DNA of 64,000 nt. Origin: Clostridia bacterium (GTDB taxonomy: Bacteria > Bacillota > Clostridia > Oscillospirales > Acutalibacteraceae). Below are positions 8,806-17,245 of this stretch, in pieces. A program made the position numbers and the translations under genes. Under the pieces are notes generated by a model, which did no database searches, was not told where the DNA came from, and saw only the letters and a program-made list of their open reading frames with translations. The first letter of the stretch is position 1. Each line of letters starts with the position of its first letter. Location: positions 79,009-143,008 of the forward strand of contig JAFQCR010000015.1 in the NCBI GenBank assembly GCA_017416345.1, written 5' to 3'.

Positions 8806-8857
8806 TTAGCAATTGCTAATCCTCTGGTATTATAATACTATAATCAGCTTTTGTCAA
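8806..8857 (-). promoter_or_regulatory. feo promoter with overlapping operator-like palindrome
   Basis: A near-ideal minus-strand promoter: TTGACA (8852-8857), 17-base spacer, TATAAT (8829-8834). The perfect palindrome TTAGCAATTGCTAA (8806-8819) lies across the expected transcription start, where a bound repressor would block polymerase. Confidence 0.75.
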
Positions 8858-8890
8858 GTAAAAATTTCCATATTTAATTAATTTTTTCAA

Positions 8891-8926
8891 TAAATAAAAA
8901 AGCCTGAAAACTTAAAGCTTTCAGGC
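8891..8926 (-). terminator. Terminator after the TIGR04086 gene
   Basis: GCCTGAAA / TTTCAGGC stem with a 9-base loop, followed on the minus strand by TTTTTTATTTA. Confidence 0.75.
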
Positions 8927-8931
8927 AAAAC

Positions 8932-9339
8932 TTATACAATTCTTTTTCCGGATTCTCTTAAAACAGCTACAAACGCCGCTACCGCCGACGAGATCACACA
9001 TATCAACAGTTTGAATATCACAGTCGCAGTAAACGGTGCCCCAAAGGCCGCAGCAGATATCAAAACGATGACCAAATACATCGCACCGCCGGAAAGAGCC
9101 GAAAATAACAGCTTTTTTGATTCTGCTTTTTTAGCCGTAACAAGACCGCACACGAAAGCCGCCACGATCAGTGCAATTATTGAAAACACCTTGGCCGTGC
9201 CAACCTTAAGCCCTGCCAAAGACATAATAACCGAAAATAATACCAAGAGTAAAACGGCCGTTAAAAGCCCCAATACCACACCAAAAATGATATTGCCGAA
9301 TACCCTTGATCTGTTTTCACCCGAATATTTATCTTTCAT
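8932..9339 (-). CDS. TIGR04086 family membrane protein
   Basis: 135 residues with four predicted membrane helices (about residues 15-40, 47-67, 73-97, 104-127) and a short charged N-terminus. The pattern matches the TIGR04086/YrzE-like family, common in Clostridia next to yajC and tgt, as here. Function is unknown. The gene begins directly after a hairpin that ends yajC transcription, so it may be expressed at a lower level than yajC. Confidence 0.75.
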   Translation of the reverse strand: MKDKYSGENRSRVFGNIIFGVVLGLLTAVLLLVLFSVIMSLAGLKVGTAKVFSIIALIVAAFVCGLVTAKKAESKKLLFSALSGGAMYLVIVLISAAAFGAPFTATVIFKLLICVISSAVAAFVAVLRESGKRIV

Positions 9340-9381
9340 AATAAAAACACCGCCTCGTTAAAATATACGAAGCGGTGTTTT
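9338..9381 (-). terminator. Hairpin between yajC and the TIGR04086 gene
   Basis: 10-bp perfect stem (AAAACACCGC with GCGGTGTTTT), followed on the minus strand by TTTTTATT and then the next ATG. The 3' arm also holds the only purine-rich stretch available as a ribosome site. Confidence 0.6.
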
Positions 9382-9387
9382 TAATTA

Positions 9388-9672
9388 TTACTTATTTAAA
9401 GTTGCATCGTGAACTGTGTTGTTGGACGAGAATGCCCACTTCATCAGCTTCATCTTAGAATGGTCTGCGGGAGACTCAACAATAAAATGGTCTTCCTTGA
9501 TGGAAATAACACGGACTACCCATCCGCCGATGGTAACTATCTCGTCACCGACCTGAACGCTGTCTCTCTGCTCCTGTTCTTTTCTCTGCTTCTTTTTCTG
9601 CGAGCGGTTCATAAAGAATATCATACCGCCGAAAATAAGCAACATAGGTAAAAGTGTGATTAAACTTCCCAT
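9388..9672 (-). CDS. yajC: Preprotein translocase subunit YajC
   Basis: 94 residues. One N-terminal membrane helix (LITLLPMLLIFGGMIFFM), a basic patch RSQKKKQRKEQ, and the conserved cytoplasmic domain with VGDEIVTIGGWVVRV. YajC associates with the SecDF/SecYEG membrane translocase. The ATG at 9672 follows GGAGG; an in-frame TTG five codons upstream is less likely. It lies downstream of tgt, the usual arrangement. Confidence 0.95.
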   Translation of the reverse strand: MGSLITLLPMLLIFGGMIFFMNRSQKKKQRKEQEQRDSVQVGDEIVTIGGWVVRVISIKEDHFIVESPADHSKMKLMKWAFSSNNTVHDATLNK

Positions 9673-9738
9673 TCGATTAACCTCCAAAACATTATGTGAC
9701 TATATTACTACACTAAAAGTGAAAAAGCAAGCAAAATA

Positions 9739-10872
9739 TTAAATTCTTGTGGCAATTTTTACAATTACTTCATTTTTGAACTCGGTAAAGGTGCCGTTAT
9801 CAAGATGTTTGCGTATCTTTTCCATCAAAGTGTTGTAGAAATAAAGGTTATGCTGAACGCACAAACGCTGACCCAGCATTTCCCCTGCCCTTATAAGATG
9901 TCTTACATAAGCACGGGAATGTCTTCGGCATGTAGGACAGCCGCAACCGACCTCAATGGGGTCGTGATCCTCCTTATATTTCTCGTTATTGATGTTGCGT
10001 ATGCCTTCCCACGTAAAAAGATGTCCGTGACGGGCGTTTCGGCTGGGCATAACACAGTCAAACAGATCAACGCCACGCTCGACCGCCTCCAAAATATTGG
10101 CAGGTGTACCGACACCCATAAGATAACGTATTTTATCTTTAGGCATATACGGCTCGACCTGTTCGATAATATGATACATAACCTCGGCAGGCTCACCGAC
10201 CGCAAGACCGCCGATAGCATAGCCGTCAAGCTCGAGATCGGCTATCTGCTTCATATGCTCGATACGAAGGTCATCAAAGGTACAGCCTTGATTTATACCG
10301 AACAAAAGCTGATTGGGATTGACGGTGTCCTCCCTTTTGTTCAGCTCGGCCATTTTTATCTTGCAGCGCTTGAGCCAGCGTGTTGTTCTCGCACAGGACT
10401 GCTTAGAATACTCATATGTTGCTGGATTTTCAACGCACTCATCAAAAGCCATTGCAATGGTCGAGCCGAGGTTGGACTGGATCTTCATGCTCTCCTCGGG
10501 ACCCATAAAGATCTTTTTGCCGTCGATATGCGAGTTGAAGGTAACGCCCTCCTCGTTTATCTTGCGCAACGAAGCCAAGGAAAAGACCTGAAATCCACCG
10601 CTGTCGGTCAGAATCGGGCCCTGCCAACCGGTGAACTTATGAAGTCCGCCGAAATTCTTTATCAGCTCATCACCGGGACGCAGATGCAGGTGATAGGTGT
10701 TGCACAGCATGACCTGTGTATGCAGATCGTCCGAGAGATCAAACGCCGAAACCGCACCCTTGATGGCAGCGCAGGTGGCAACGTTCATAAATGCAGGTGT
10801 CTGCACCGTACCGTGAACAGTTTCAAAAACGCCACGACGTGCAGCGCCCTCTTTTTTCAAAACCTTAAACAT
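9739..10872 (-). CDS. tgt: tRNA-guanine transglycosylase
   Basis: 377 residues, standard for bacterial TGT, which swaps guanine-34 for a queuine precursor in tRNAs with GUN anticodons. Motifs: LTDSGGFQVFSL with the catalytic Asp region, DCVMPSRNARHG with the nucleophile Asp, and the C-terminal zinc site CGCPTC with a downstream Cys-His (QHN). It works with QueA, encoded just upstream, in queuosine synthesis. Between the two genes lies a hairpin-rich element of about 150 bases, so they may not share an unbroken transcript. Confidence 0.97.
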   Translation of the reverse strand: MFKVLKKEGAARRGVFETVHGTVQTPAFMNVATCAAIKGAVSAFDLSDDLHTQVMLCNTYHLHLRPGDELIKNFGGLHKFTGWQGPILTDSGGFQVFSLASLRKINEEGVTFNSHIDGKKIFMGPEESMKIQSNLGSTIAMAFDECVENPATYEYSKQSCARTTRWLKRCKIKMAELNKREDTVNPNQLLFGINQGCTFDDLRIEHMKQIADLELDGYAIGGLAVGEPAEVMYHIIEQVEPYMPKDKIRYLMGVGTPANILEAVERGVDLFDCVMPSRNARHGHLFTWEGIRNINNEKYKEDHDPIEVGCGCPTCRRHSRAYVRHLIRAGEMLGQRLCVQHNLYFYNTLMEKIRKHLDNGTFTEFKNEVIVKIATRI

Positions 10873-10891
10873 AAAAACATCCTTTATTTCG

Positions 10892-11068
10892 GAACGGCAA
10901 GAATGCCGTTCGTTACAATTTAATGAATAGTGAATGATGAATATTGAATAATGAATAATTGATGAGTCGGCTCTGCCGACGATCTATAAATCCGTGCCGA
11001 AGGCACTACTTACCTCTTCACTATTACCTCTTACCTATTACTTGTTGATTTTGTATCACAAAATCAAC
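10892..11068. repeat. Hairpin-rich intergenic element between queA and tgt
   Basis: Four perfect stem-loops: GAACGGCA/TGCCGTTC (10892-10911), GTCGGC/GCCGAC (10966-10980), GTGCC/GGCAC (10994-11006) and GTTGATTTTGT/ACAAAATCAAC (11044-11068). An AT-rich block at 10921-10962 repeats TGAAT/TGAAT(A) units. The last hairpin takes its 5' arm, on the minus strand, from the final codons of queA. No T tract follows it, so it is not a standard terminator. Resembles the element at 27942-28152. Confidence 0.7.
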
Positions 11069-12075
11069 ATTGCGTCTCCAAAAGAGAAGAAGCGGTATTT
11101 TTCGGCAACGGCGTGGTTATATGCCGACATCGTGAGATCATACCCTGCAAATGCGCTGACCAGCATGATCAAAGTGCTTTCAGGCAGGTGGAAGTTGGTT
11201 ATGAGCGCATCCATACACTTGAATTTGTAGCCGGGGTAAATGAATATCTCTGTATCATCCGAGCACTCGGTTATTTCGCCTTTAGAAGCCGCACTTTCGA
11301 GCGTTCTGCAGGAGGTCGTACCGACACAGATCACCCTGCCACCGTTACGCTTGGTTTCATTTATAAGATCGGCAGTTTTTTGCGGAATGAAATAATGCTC
11401 AGAGTGCATTTTGTGGTCGGTTATATCGTCGACCTTAACGGGTCTGAATGTACCCAAACCAACGTGAAGCGTTACAAAGCCGACGTTTACACCCTTTTCC
11501 TTTATCTTTTCGATATATTCCTTGGTGAAATGTAAACCGGCCGTTGGTGCAGCAGCCGAGCCAAGCTCTCTTGAATACACCGTCTGATAGCGTTCTTTAT
11601 CATCAAGTTTTTCGGTGATATACGGTGGCAACGGCATCTGACCCACACGGTCAAGCACATCGTAAAACACCCCGTCACACTTAAACTCAACAATTCGGTT
11701 ACCGCCCTCGGTGACATCAAGCACCTCGCAGGACAGCTCATCACCAAAATCAAAGATCTTACCGGGCTTTGCCTTTTTACCGGGGCCTGCAAGACATTCC
11801 CAAACTTTGTGACCGTGTTCTTTAAGAAGTACAAACTCAACGACCGAGCCGGTATCCCTGCGTGTGCCGAAAATACGTGCAGGCAAGACACGGGTATCGT
11901 TCATAATGAGACAGTCGCCGGGTTTGAGATAATCAATAAGATCCGCAAAACCTTTGTCGGCCGTTGTTCCGTTTTGCTTGTCAACCACCAAAAGGCGTGA
12001 CGAGGTACGGGGTTCAACGGGTGTTTGGGCAATCAATTCTTGTGGAAGTTCATAATAAAAGTCCGATTTTTTCAT
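11056..12075 (-). CDS. queA: S-adenosylmethionine:tRNA ribosyltransferase-isomerase
   Basis: 339 residues, full length. QueA transfers the ribosyl part of SAM to preQ1-tRNA to form epoxyqueuosine. Motifs: [16 protein letters not shown] near the start, [38 protein letters not shown] and the C-terminal [20 protein letters not shown]. The start follows GGAGAATC. The conserved C-terminus SFGDAMLI is intact. The last 11 bases of coding plus stop form one arm of a perfect hairpin with sequence beyond the stop. The gene is divergent from asd. Confidence 0.97.
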   Translation of the reverse strand: MKKSDFYYELPQELIAQTPVEPRTSSRLLVVDKQNGTTADKGFADLIDYLKPGDCLIMNDTRVLPARIFGTRRDTGSVVEFVLLKEHGHKVWECLAGPGKKAKPGKIFDFGDELSCEVLDVTEGGNRIVEFKCDGVFYDVLDRVGQMPLPPYITEKLDDKERYQTVYSRELGSAAAPTAGLHFTKEYIEKIKEKGVNVGFVTLHVGLGTFRPVKVDDITDHKMHSEHYFIPQKTADLINETKRNGGRVICVGTTSCRTLESAASKGEITECSDDTEIFIYPGYKFKCMDALITNFHLPESTLIMLVSAFAGYDLTMSAYNHAVAEKYRFFSFGDAMLIL

Positions 12076-12122
12076 TTGATTCTCCGATATTCACAAATAA
12101 ACTCAATAAGCATAAAATATGT

Positions 12123-12151
12123 TTGACAAATATATATCAAAGATGTATAAT
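12123..12151 (+). promoter_or_regulatory. Promoter of asd-dapA-dapB
   Basis: Consensus TTGACA, 17-base spacer, TATAAT. The transcript would have a leader of about 105 bases. I see no lysine riboswitch or T-box in it; it is too short and lacks the conserved elements. Confidence 0.8.
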
Positions 12152-12266
12152 TTAATAATAAAGTATTGTATAAATATACTTTAAAAATTATTGCCAAATG
12201 CTATTATATTGCAAGTGAGCAAAATAATCAACATTTTTCGGCAAAATTTATTTTAGGGTGAATATT

Positions 12267-13349
12267 ATGAAAAAGTACAATGTTGGAATTATTGGTGCAA
12301 CCGGTATGGTCGGTCAGCGTTTCGCCACCTTGCTTGAGAACCATCCCTGGTTCAATGTTAAGGTGCTTGCCGCAAGCGGACGTTCCGCAGGCAAGACCTA
12401 TGAGGAGTGCGTTGGCTCTCGCTGGGCTATGAAGACTCCCATCCCCGAGGCGCTCAAGAATATGGTTATCATGAACGCAGAGGAGGATATCGAGAAGATC
12501 GCTTCATCGGTCGACTTTGTCTTCTGCGCAGTTAATATGAAAAAGGATGAGATCAAGGCTTTGGAGGAGGCTTATGCCAAGCACGAATGCCCTGTTATCT
12601 CCAACAACTCGGCACACCGTCACACTCCCGACGTTCCGATGGTCATCCCCGAGCTTAATGCCGATCACATCAACGTAATCGAGGCTCAGAGAAAGAGACT
12701 TGGCACCAAGCGCGGATTTATCGCAGTTAAGTCCAACTGCTCTTTGCAGAGCTATGTCCCCGCCCTCTATCCTTTGGATGCAGAGTTTGGTGTTGAGGAC
12801 GTTCTTGTTTGTACATATCAGGCTATCTCCGGCGCAGGTAAGACCTTTGAGACCTTCCCCGAGATCGTTGACAACATCATCCCCTTCATTGGTGGTGAGG
12901 AAGAAAAGAGCGAGCAGGAGCCTTTGAAGATCTGGGGTAAGGTTGAAAACGGCGTTATCGTCAATGCCGACAAGCCTCACTTCACCGCACAGTGCCTCCG
13001 TGTTCCCGTATCTGACGGTCACACTGCCGCTGTTTTCGTAAGATTTAAGAATAAGCCTTCAAAAGAGGCTATCCTCGCAAAATGGGCAGAGTTTAAGGGC
13101 ACCGCACAGGAACTTGAGCTCCCCTCTGCACCCAAGCAGTTCCTCCATTATTTCACCGAGGACAATATGCCCCAGGCCAAGCTTCACCGTGATCTTGACG
13201 GCGGTATGGCAATTTCCTGCGGCCGTTTGAGAGAAGATACCCAGTATGACTACAAGTTTGTTTGTCTCTCGCACAACACTCTCCGTGGTGCTGCCGGCGG
13301 CGGCGTATTGCTTGCCGAGCTTCTTGCCGCAAAGGGTTATTTTGACTAA
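12267..13349 (+). CDS. asd: Aspartate-semialdehyde dehydrogenase, archaeal/fungal-like subtype
   Basis: 360 residues. Reduces aspartyl phosphate to the semialdehyde feeding lysine, diaminopimelate, threonine and methionine. Motifs: NADP loop GIIGATGMVGQRFA at the N-terminus, SNNSAHRHTPDVPMVIPE, the active-site Cys in SNCSLQSYVPAL near residue 150, and SGAGKTFETFPEI. The wording around SNNSAHR and SNCSLQ matches the archaeal/fungal branch rather than the E. coli branch. I start at the ATG at 12267 with AGGGTGA upstream, not the GTG three codons earlier. First gene of a lysine operon. Confidence 0.94.
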   Translation: MKKYNVGIIGATGMVGQRFATLLENHPWFNVKVLAASGRSAGKTYEECVGSRWAMKTPIPEALKNMVIMNAEEDIEKIASSVDFVFCAVNMKKDEIKALEEAYAKHECPVISNNSAHRHTPDVPMVIPELNADHINVIEAQRKRLGTKRGFIAVKSNCSLQSYVPALYPLDAEFGVEDVLVCTYQAISGAGKTFETFPEIVDNIIPFIGGEEEKSEQEPLKIWGKVENGVIVNADKPHFTAQCLRVPVSDGHTAAVFVRFKNKPSKEAILAKWAEFKGTAQELELPSAPKQFLHYFTEDNMPQAKLHRDLDGGMAISCGRLREDTQYDYKFVCLSHNTLRGAAGGGVLLAELLAAKGYFD

Positions 13350-13371
13350 TTACTGATTGGAGTATAGACTT

Positions 13372-14259
13372 ATGAAGAAGAGAATTTTTACCGGCTGTGC
13401 TACCGCTCTGGTAACTCCCTTTAACGATGATTGCTCGGTCAACTATCCGAGATTGCGTCAGCTTATCGAGGAGCAGATCGTAGGCGGTGTCGATGCTCTT
13501 GTTATCTGCGGAACCACCGGCGAATCCGCAACTTTAGACAATGATGAGCATTGCAAAGTTCTTGAAGAGGCTGTAAAGGTCGCCAACAAGCGCATTCCCA
13601 TTATTGCAGGTACCGGTTCTAATGATACCATGTACGCCGCACAGCTTTCACAGCATGCAGAGGCTATCGGCTGTGACGGTCTTTTGATGGTAACTCCTTA
13701 TTACAACAAGACCTCTCAGAACGGTCTTATCAATCACTACTTCTACGTTGCAGATCGTGTTAAGACTCCTATTATTCTTTACAACGTTCCCAGCCGTACC
13801 GGCACCGCTATTCAGCCTGCCACCTATAAGGAGCTTGCCAAACACGAAAACATCGTAGCCGTAAAGGAAGCCAACGGTGACATTTCTTCCATAGCCAAAA
13901 CCCGTAGCCTTTGCGGTGACGAGCTTGACATTTACTCAGGTAACGACGATGAGATCGTTCCCATTATGTCTCTGGGTGGTATCGGTGTAATTTCGGTTCT
14001 TTCCAACATACTGCCCAAAGAAACTCACGACATCTGTGCCGAGTATTTCAAGGGCAACCATCAGAAGGCCTGCGAGCTCCAGCTCAAATACGTCAGCCTC
14101 ATCAATGCCCTTTTCAGCGATGTCAACCCCATCCCCGTAAAGGAAGCTATGAACATGATGGGTCTCGGAATGGGACCGTTGAGAATGCCTTTGGCTCCCA
14201 TGACCGATGCCGCACGTGAGAGTTTGAGAGCCGAGCTTAAAAAGCACGGACTTCTGTAA
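13372..14259 (+). CDS. dapA: 4-hydroxy-tetrahydrodipicolinate synthase
   Basis: 295-residue TIM-barrel aldolase that condenses pyruvate with aspartate semialdehyde. Key parts: GTTGESATL phosphate-like loop near residue 45, the catalytic Tyr in YNVPSRTGTA, the Schiff-base Lys in IVAVKEANGD, and YSGNDDEIVPIMSLGG. The ATG at 13372 has GGAG nine bases upstream; a TTG five codons earlier in frame is less likely. It follows asd by 22 bases and precedes dapB. Confidence 0.97.
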   Translation: MKKRIFTGCATALVTPFNDDCSVNYPRLRQLIEEQIVGGVDALVICGTTGESATLDNDEHCKVLEEAVKVANKRIPIIAGTGSNDTMYAAQLSQHAEAIGCDGLLMVTPYYNKTSQNGLINHYFYVADRVKTPIILYNVPSRTGTAIQPATYKELAKHENIVAVKEANGDISSIAKTRSLCGDELDIYSGNDDEIVPIMSLGGIGVISVLSNILPKETHDICAEYFKGNHQKACELQLKYVSLINALFSDVNPIPVKEAMNMMGLGMGPLRMPLAPMTDAARESLRAELKKHGLL

Positions 14260-14280
14260 TTTCTGATTAGGACGTTAAAT

Positions 14281-15036
14281 ATGACAAAGATTATTTTAAA
14301 CGGCTGTAACGGCAAAATGGGTCTTGCTGTGTCGAGGTTGGTTGCCGAGCGTGACGATTGCGAGATCGTTGCAGGTGTTGACCTTAAAACCGACATTCAG
14401 CGTGAGTTTCTCGTTTTCGGCAATATCAATGAGGTAAAAGAGGGCGACGTTATAATCGACTTCTCCCACCCTTCCTGCCTTGGTTCGTTGCTTGAATATG
14501 CCGTCACCACCAAAACACCTATCGTTGTTGCAACTACGGGTCTTTCGGATGCAGATATTGAAAACGTAAAGTCGGCCTCAAAGGCTGTTCCCGTTTTCTT
14601 CACCTTCAATATGTCGCTCGGTATCAATCTGCTTGTCGAGCTTTCCAAAACCGCTTCCAAGGTTTTGGGTGACCGATTTGATATTGAGATAATTGAAAAG
14701 CATCATAATCAGAAGATAGATGCTCCGAGCGGTACGGCAATTATGCTGGCCAATGCCATAAATGAGGTCAACGACGGCAAGTACGTTTATGAATACAACC
14801 GTCAGGCCAAGCGTGAAAAGAGAGACGCTAAGGAGATAGGCATCCACGCCATCCGTGGCGGTAACATCGTCGGTGAGCACGAGGTCATTTTTGCAGGTCA
14901 CGACGAGGTCATTTCCCTCTCCCACTCGGCAGGCTCAAAAGAGGTCTTTGCCGCAGGTGCAGTCAATGCCGCTGTGTTTATCAGCGGTAACAAACCGGGT
15001 CTTTACGATATGAAAGATCTTATAGCATCAATATAA
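14281..15036 (+). CDS. dapB: 4-hydroxy-tetrahydrodipicolinate reductase
   Basis: 251 residues. NAD(P)-dependent reduction giving tetrahydrodipicolinate for lysine, peptidoglycan diaminopimelate and spore dipicolinate. Motifs: LNGCNGKMGLAV dinucleotide loop, TTGLSD, FTFNMSLGINLL, the catalytic signature EKHHNQKIDAPSGTA and HAIRGGNIVGEHEV. Third gene of the asd-dapA-dapB operon and followed directly by a terminator, so later diaminopimelate steps are encoded elsewhere. Confidence 0.97.
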   Translation: MTKIILNGCNGKMGLAVSRLVAERDDCEIVAGVDLKTDIQREFLVFGNINEVKEGDVIIDFSHPSCLGSLLEYAVTTKTPIVVATTGLSDADIENVKSASKAVPVFFTFNMSLGINLLVELSKTASKVLGDRFDIEIIEKHHNQKIDAPSGTAIMLANAINEVNDGKYVYEYNRQAKREKRDAKEIGIHAIRGGNIVGEHEVIFAGHDEVISLSHSAGSKEVFAAGAVNAAVFISGNKPGLYDMKDLIASI

Positions 15037-15040
15037 ATTT

Positions 15041-15079
15041 TAAACCGTTTTCTGTTTATCAGAAAACGGTTTAATTTTA
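15041..15079 (+). terminator. Terminator of asd-dapA-dapB
   Basis: 13-bp perfect stem (TAAACCGTTTTCT with AGAAAACGGTTTA) with a 7-base loop, followed by ATTTTAC. Confidence 0.8.
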
Positions 15080-15080
15080 C

Positions 15081-15116
15081 AAAAAACACCCGACAACTTT
15101 TATGCTGTCGGGTGTT
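15081..15116 (-). terminator. Terminator of the oadG-oadB-Dabb unit
   Basis: AACACCCGACA / TGTCGGGTGTT stem followed on the minus strand by TTTTTTG. It stands back to back with the dapB terminator. Confidence 0.85.
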
Positions 15117-15128
15117 TCATTATTCAAA

Positions 15129-15431
15129 TTAAGCCTCAAAATCAAGACAAAGTCTGGTTTTGGTGAAGGGTCTGACCTTTCCGTCTGCAACGGCAACGTG
15201 CTCGGGATGAACGGCATAGCCTTTAAGAGCGGCCTCATCCTCGAAAACGGAGTAAAGCATCAAATCACAGTTTGAGGATGCAAGACCTACGGTCTCAACC
15301 TTGATTTCAAGCAAACCGGGGATCTTGCCCTGCAGAGCCTCAAGTCCATCCTTAATGCCTGCCTTAACGTTCAGCTTTTCGGCATCGGACAGCTCGTCCT
15401 TAAGCTGCCAAAGAATAATGTGTTTAACCAT
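15129..15431 (-). CDS. Dabb (stress-responsive alpha/beta barrel) domain protein
   Basis: 100 residues forming one Dabb domain: MVKHIILWQLKDEL opening strand with the typical His, LEIKVETVGLASSNCDLMLYSVFEDEAALKGYAVHPEHV centre (quoted in part: DLMLYSVFEDEAALKGYAVH). Dabb proteins are small dimeric barrels, some acting as polyketide cyclases or in stress responses; most bacterial members have no known role. It starts 12 bases after the sodium-pump beta subunit gene, so it is probably co-transcribed; the link is unexplained. Confidence 0.85.
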   Translation of the reverse strand: MVKHIILWQLKDELSDAEKLNVKAGIKDGLEALQGKIPGLLEIKVETVGLASSNCDLMLYSVFEDEAALKGYAVHPEHVAVADGKVRPFTKTRLCLDFEA

Positions 15432-15443
15432 TTAAAACGCTCC

Positions 15444-16688
15444 TTAACCCAGAATATTAAGCAGAACACCTGCGGCAACGGCCGAACCTATAACACCTGC
15501 GACGTTGGGTCCCATAGCATGCATAAGCAGGTAGTTCGAGGGGTTCTCCTCACGGCCGACCTTCTGGGCAACACGTGCAGCCATAGGAACAGCCGAAACA
15601 CCTGCGGCACCGATAAGAGGATTGATCTTACCCTTGGTGACAATATACATCAATTTACCAAACAGAACACCGCATGCGGTACCGATAGCAAAAGCGGCCA
15701 TACCCATAGCAAGTATCTTCAAGGTGCTTGGCTGGAGGAAGGTTGCACCGTTAGTGGTGGCGCCAACGGTAAGACCGAGGAATATAACAACGATATTCAT
15801 AAGCTCGTTCTGAGCGGTCTTGGCAAGGCGGTCAACAACGCCCGACTCCTTAAAGAGGTTTCCGAGCATAAGCATACCGACCAAAACAGCGGCATCAGGC
15901 AGGAGCAACGAAACAACTATGGTAACAAGCACGGGGAAAATGATCTTCTCGGTCTTGGAAACGTTGCGGAGCTGTTCCATCTTGACGGCTCTTTCCTTCT
16001 TGGTGGTAAGCAGACGCATAATGGGCGGCTGAATGACCGGAACAAGAGCCATATACGAGTAAGCGGCAACAGCAATAGCACCGAGAATATTAGGAGAGAG
16101 CTTGGATGCAACGAAGATAGCGGTCGGGCCGTCTGCACCGCCGATGATACCGATAGAGCCGGCCTCCGTGGGAGCCATACCGAGCAACAAAGCGCCGATA
16201 AATGCGGCAAAAATGCCCATCTGTGCGGCGGCACCAAGCAAAAAGCTCTTGGGGTTGGCGATAAGCGGACCAAAGTCGGTCATAGCGCCAACGCCGAGGA
16301 AGATAAGCGGAGGATAGATACCCAGCTTAACACCAAGGTAAAGAATATCCAAAAGTCCGCCGTGCTGTAACACCTTACCCGCTAAAATGTGGAATGTGCT
16401 ACCGTCATAATTCCAATACTCAAAGCTTTGGGCAACGCCCTCGGTAACCTCGGGAGTGGCCCATATCTCTGCGTGATAAATGCCTGCATTGGGAAGGTTG
16501 GCAAGCAACATACCGAATGCTATAGGCAGAAGCAAAAGCGGCTCAAACTGGAATTTTGGGTGGATAGCCAACACCATAAGGATGCAGGCAACACCGATCA
16601 TTATAAGGTTCTTATATCCGTCGCCTTCAAAAAAAGCGGCAAATCCGGAATCGGCAAGGATTCCTTTGATAGTTTCAAATATTCCCAT
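15444..16688 (-). CDS. Sodium ion-translocating decarboxylase beta subunit (OadB/GcdB/MmdB family)
   Basis: 414-residue polytopic membrane protein with about ten helices. It carries the family signature [17 protein letters not shown] in the middle, plus [19 protein letters not shown] and the C-terminal [18 protein letters not shown]. The beta subunit catalyses decarboxylation of carboxybiotin coupled to Na+ export. Which acid is decarboxylated (oxaloacetate, methylmalonyl-CoA or glutaconyl-CoA) depends on an alpha subunit that is not in this window. The ATG at 16688 is preceded by a weak GGTG. The gamma-like subunit is encoded immediately upstream. Confidence 0.95.
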   Translation of the reverse strand: MGIFETIKGILADSGFAAFFEGDGYKNLIMIGVACILMVLAIHPKFQFEPLLLLPIAFGMLLANLPNAGIYHAEIWATPEVTEGVAQSFEYWNYDGSTFHILAGKVLQHGGLLDILYLGVKLGIYPPLIFLGVGAMTDFGPLIANPKSFLLGAAAQMGIFAAFIGALLLGMAPTEAGSIGIIGGADGPTAIFVASKLSPNILGAIAVAAYSYMALVPVIQPPIMRLLTTKKERAVKMEQLRNVSKTEKIIFPVLVTIVVSLLLPDAAVLVGMLMLGNLFKESGVVDRLAKTAQNELMNIVVIFLGLTVGATTNGATFLQPSTLKILAMGMAAFAIGTACGVLFGKLMYIVTKGKINPLIGAAGVSAVPMAARVAQKVGREENPSNYLLMHAMGPNVAGVIGSAVAAGVLLNILG

Positions 16689-16712
16689 AATCACACCAAA
16701 ACTTTCTGAACA

Positions 16713-17123
16713 TTAAAAAGGGCGGGTATTGTTCATAACACCGGCCATACCCCAAGCAGAGCGAACGCCCTTTGCGGCGGGACGGATGGAACGGATAACA
16801 GGTGTCTTGCCGGTTCCCTCGTACATCATCATAACTGCGGCCGAAATTGCGGCGATAACATCATCCTCTTCGGAGGCTACAGGAGCGGGAGCGGCAACAG
16901 CAACCGGTGCTGCTACGGCTTTAGGCTCTTTTTTGGGCTTTTCCTTCTTGGGAGCGCCCGAAAGACGGCTCATAATCATTCCGAAAACACTAATTATAAT
17001 TACCAAAAGGACAAGCATTGCAAAAACAATGACCAGACCGCTACCGGTAACATTACCGCCGTAGGTGCCCATATTTTCTGCAACATTGCCATAATCCTTT
17101 GCGGCAAGTGTTATAAGATCCAT
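16713..17123 (-). CDS. OadG-like sodium pump decarboxylase gamma subunit
   Basis: 136 residues. One membrane helix (about residues 28-52, GLVIVFAMLVLLVIIISVFG), a lysine/proline-rich linker (KKEKPKKEPK), an alanine/proline-rich stretch, then an amphipathic segment EEDDVIAAISAAV and the C-terminal motif ending NNTRPF. This is the OadG-family layout: the helix contacts the beta subunit and the linker lets the tail dock with the carrier or alpha subunit. The start follows AGAGGTTAAG. First gene of its operon. No biotin-carrier MKM motif is present in it. Confidence 0.88.
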   Translation of the reverse strand: MDLITLAAKDYGNVAENMGTYGGNVTGSGLVIVFAMLVLLVIIISVFGMIMSRLSGAPKKEKPKKEPKAVAAPVAVAAPAPVASEEDDVIAAISAAVMMMYEGTGKTPVIRSIRPAAKGVRSAWGMAGVMNNTRPF

Positions 17124-17186
17124 AAGACTTAACCTCTTTTTTCATATTTGCTTGATAAATTTTTGTCAAGCCATTAGTTGCTAACT

Positions 17187-17215
17187 ATTATACTATACTT
17201 TCTCCGTAAATTCAA
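17187..17215 (-). promoter_or_regulatory. Promoter of the oadG-oadB operon
   Basis: Minus-strand TTGAAT, 17-base spacer, TATAAT, about 65 bases upstream of the oadG start. A second TTGACA-like box lies downstream but would place the start in the ribosome site. Confidence 0.6.
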
Positions 17216-17245
17216 CATATATTTCCAAACATTTTAAAAATTTGT

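Noticed and set aside
9805-10923. 372-codon open frame opposite tgt
   Set aside because: It is a mirror of tgt codon usage, with no family motif and a low-quality start. tgt is complete on the other strand.
12152-12266. Lysine riboswitch or T-box upstream of asd
   Set aside because: The leader is about 105 bases, too short for a lysine riboswitch, and lacks a T-box motif or terminator hairpin.
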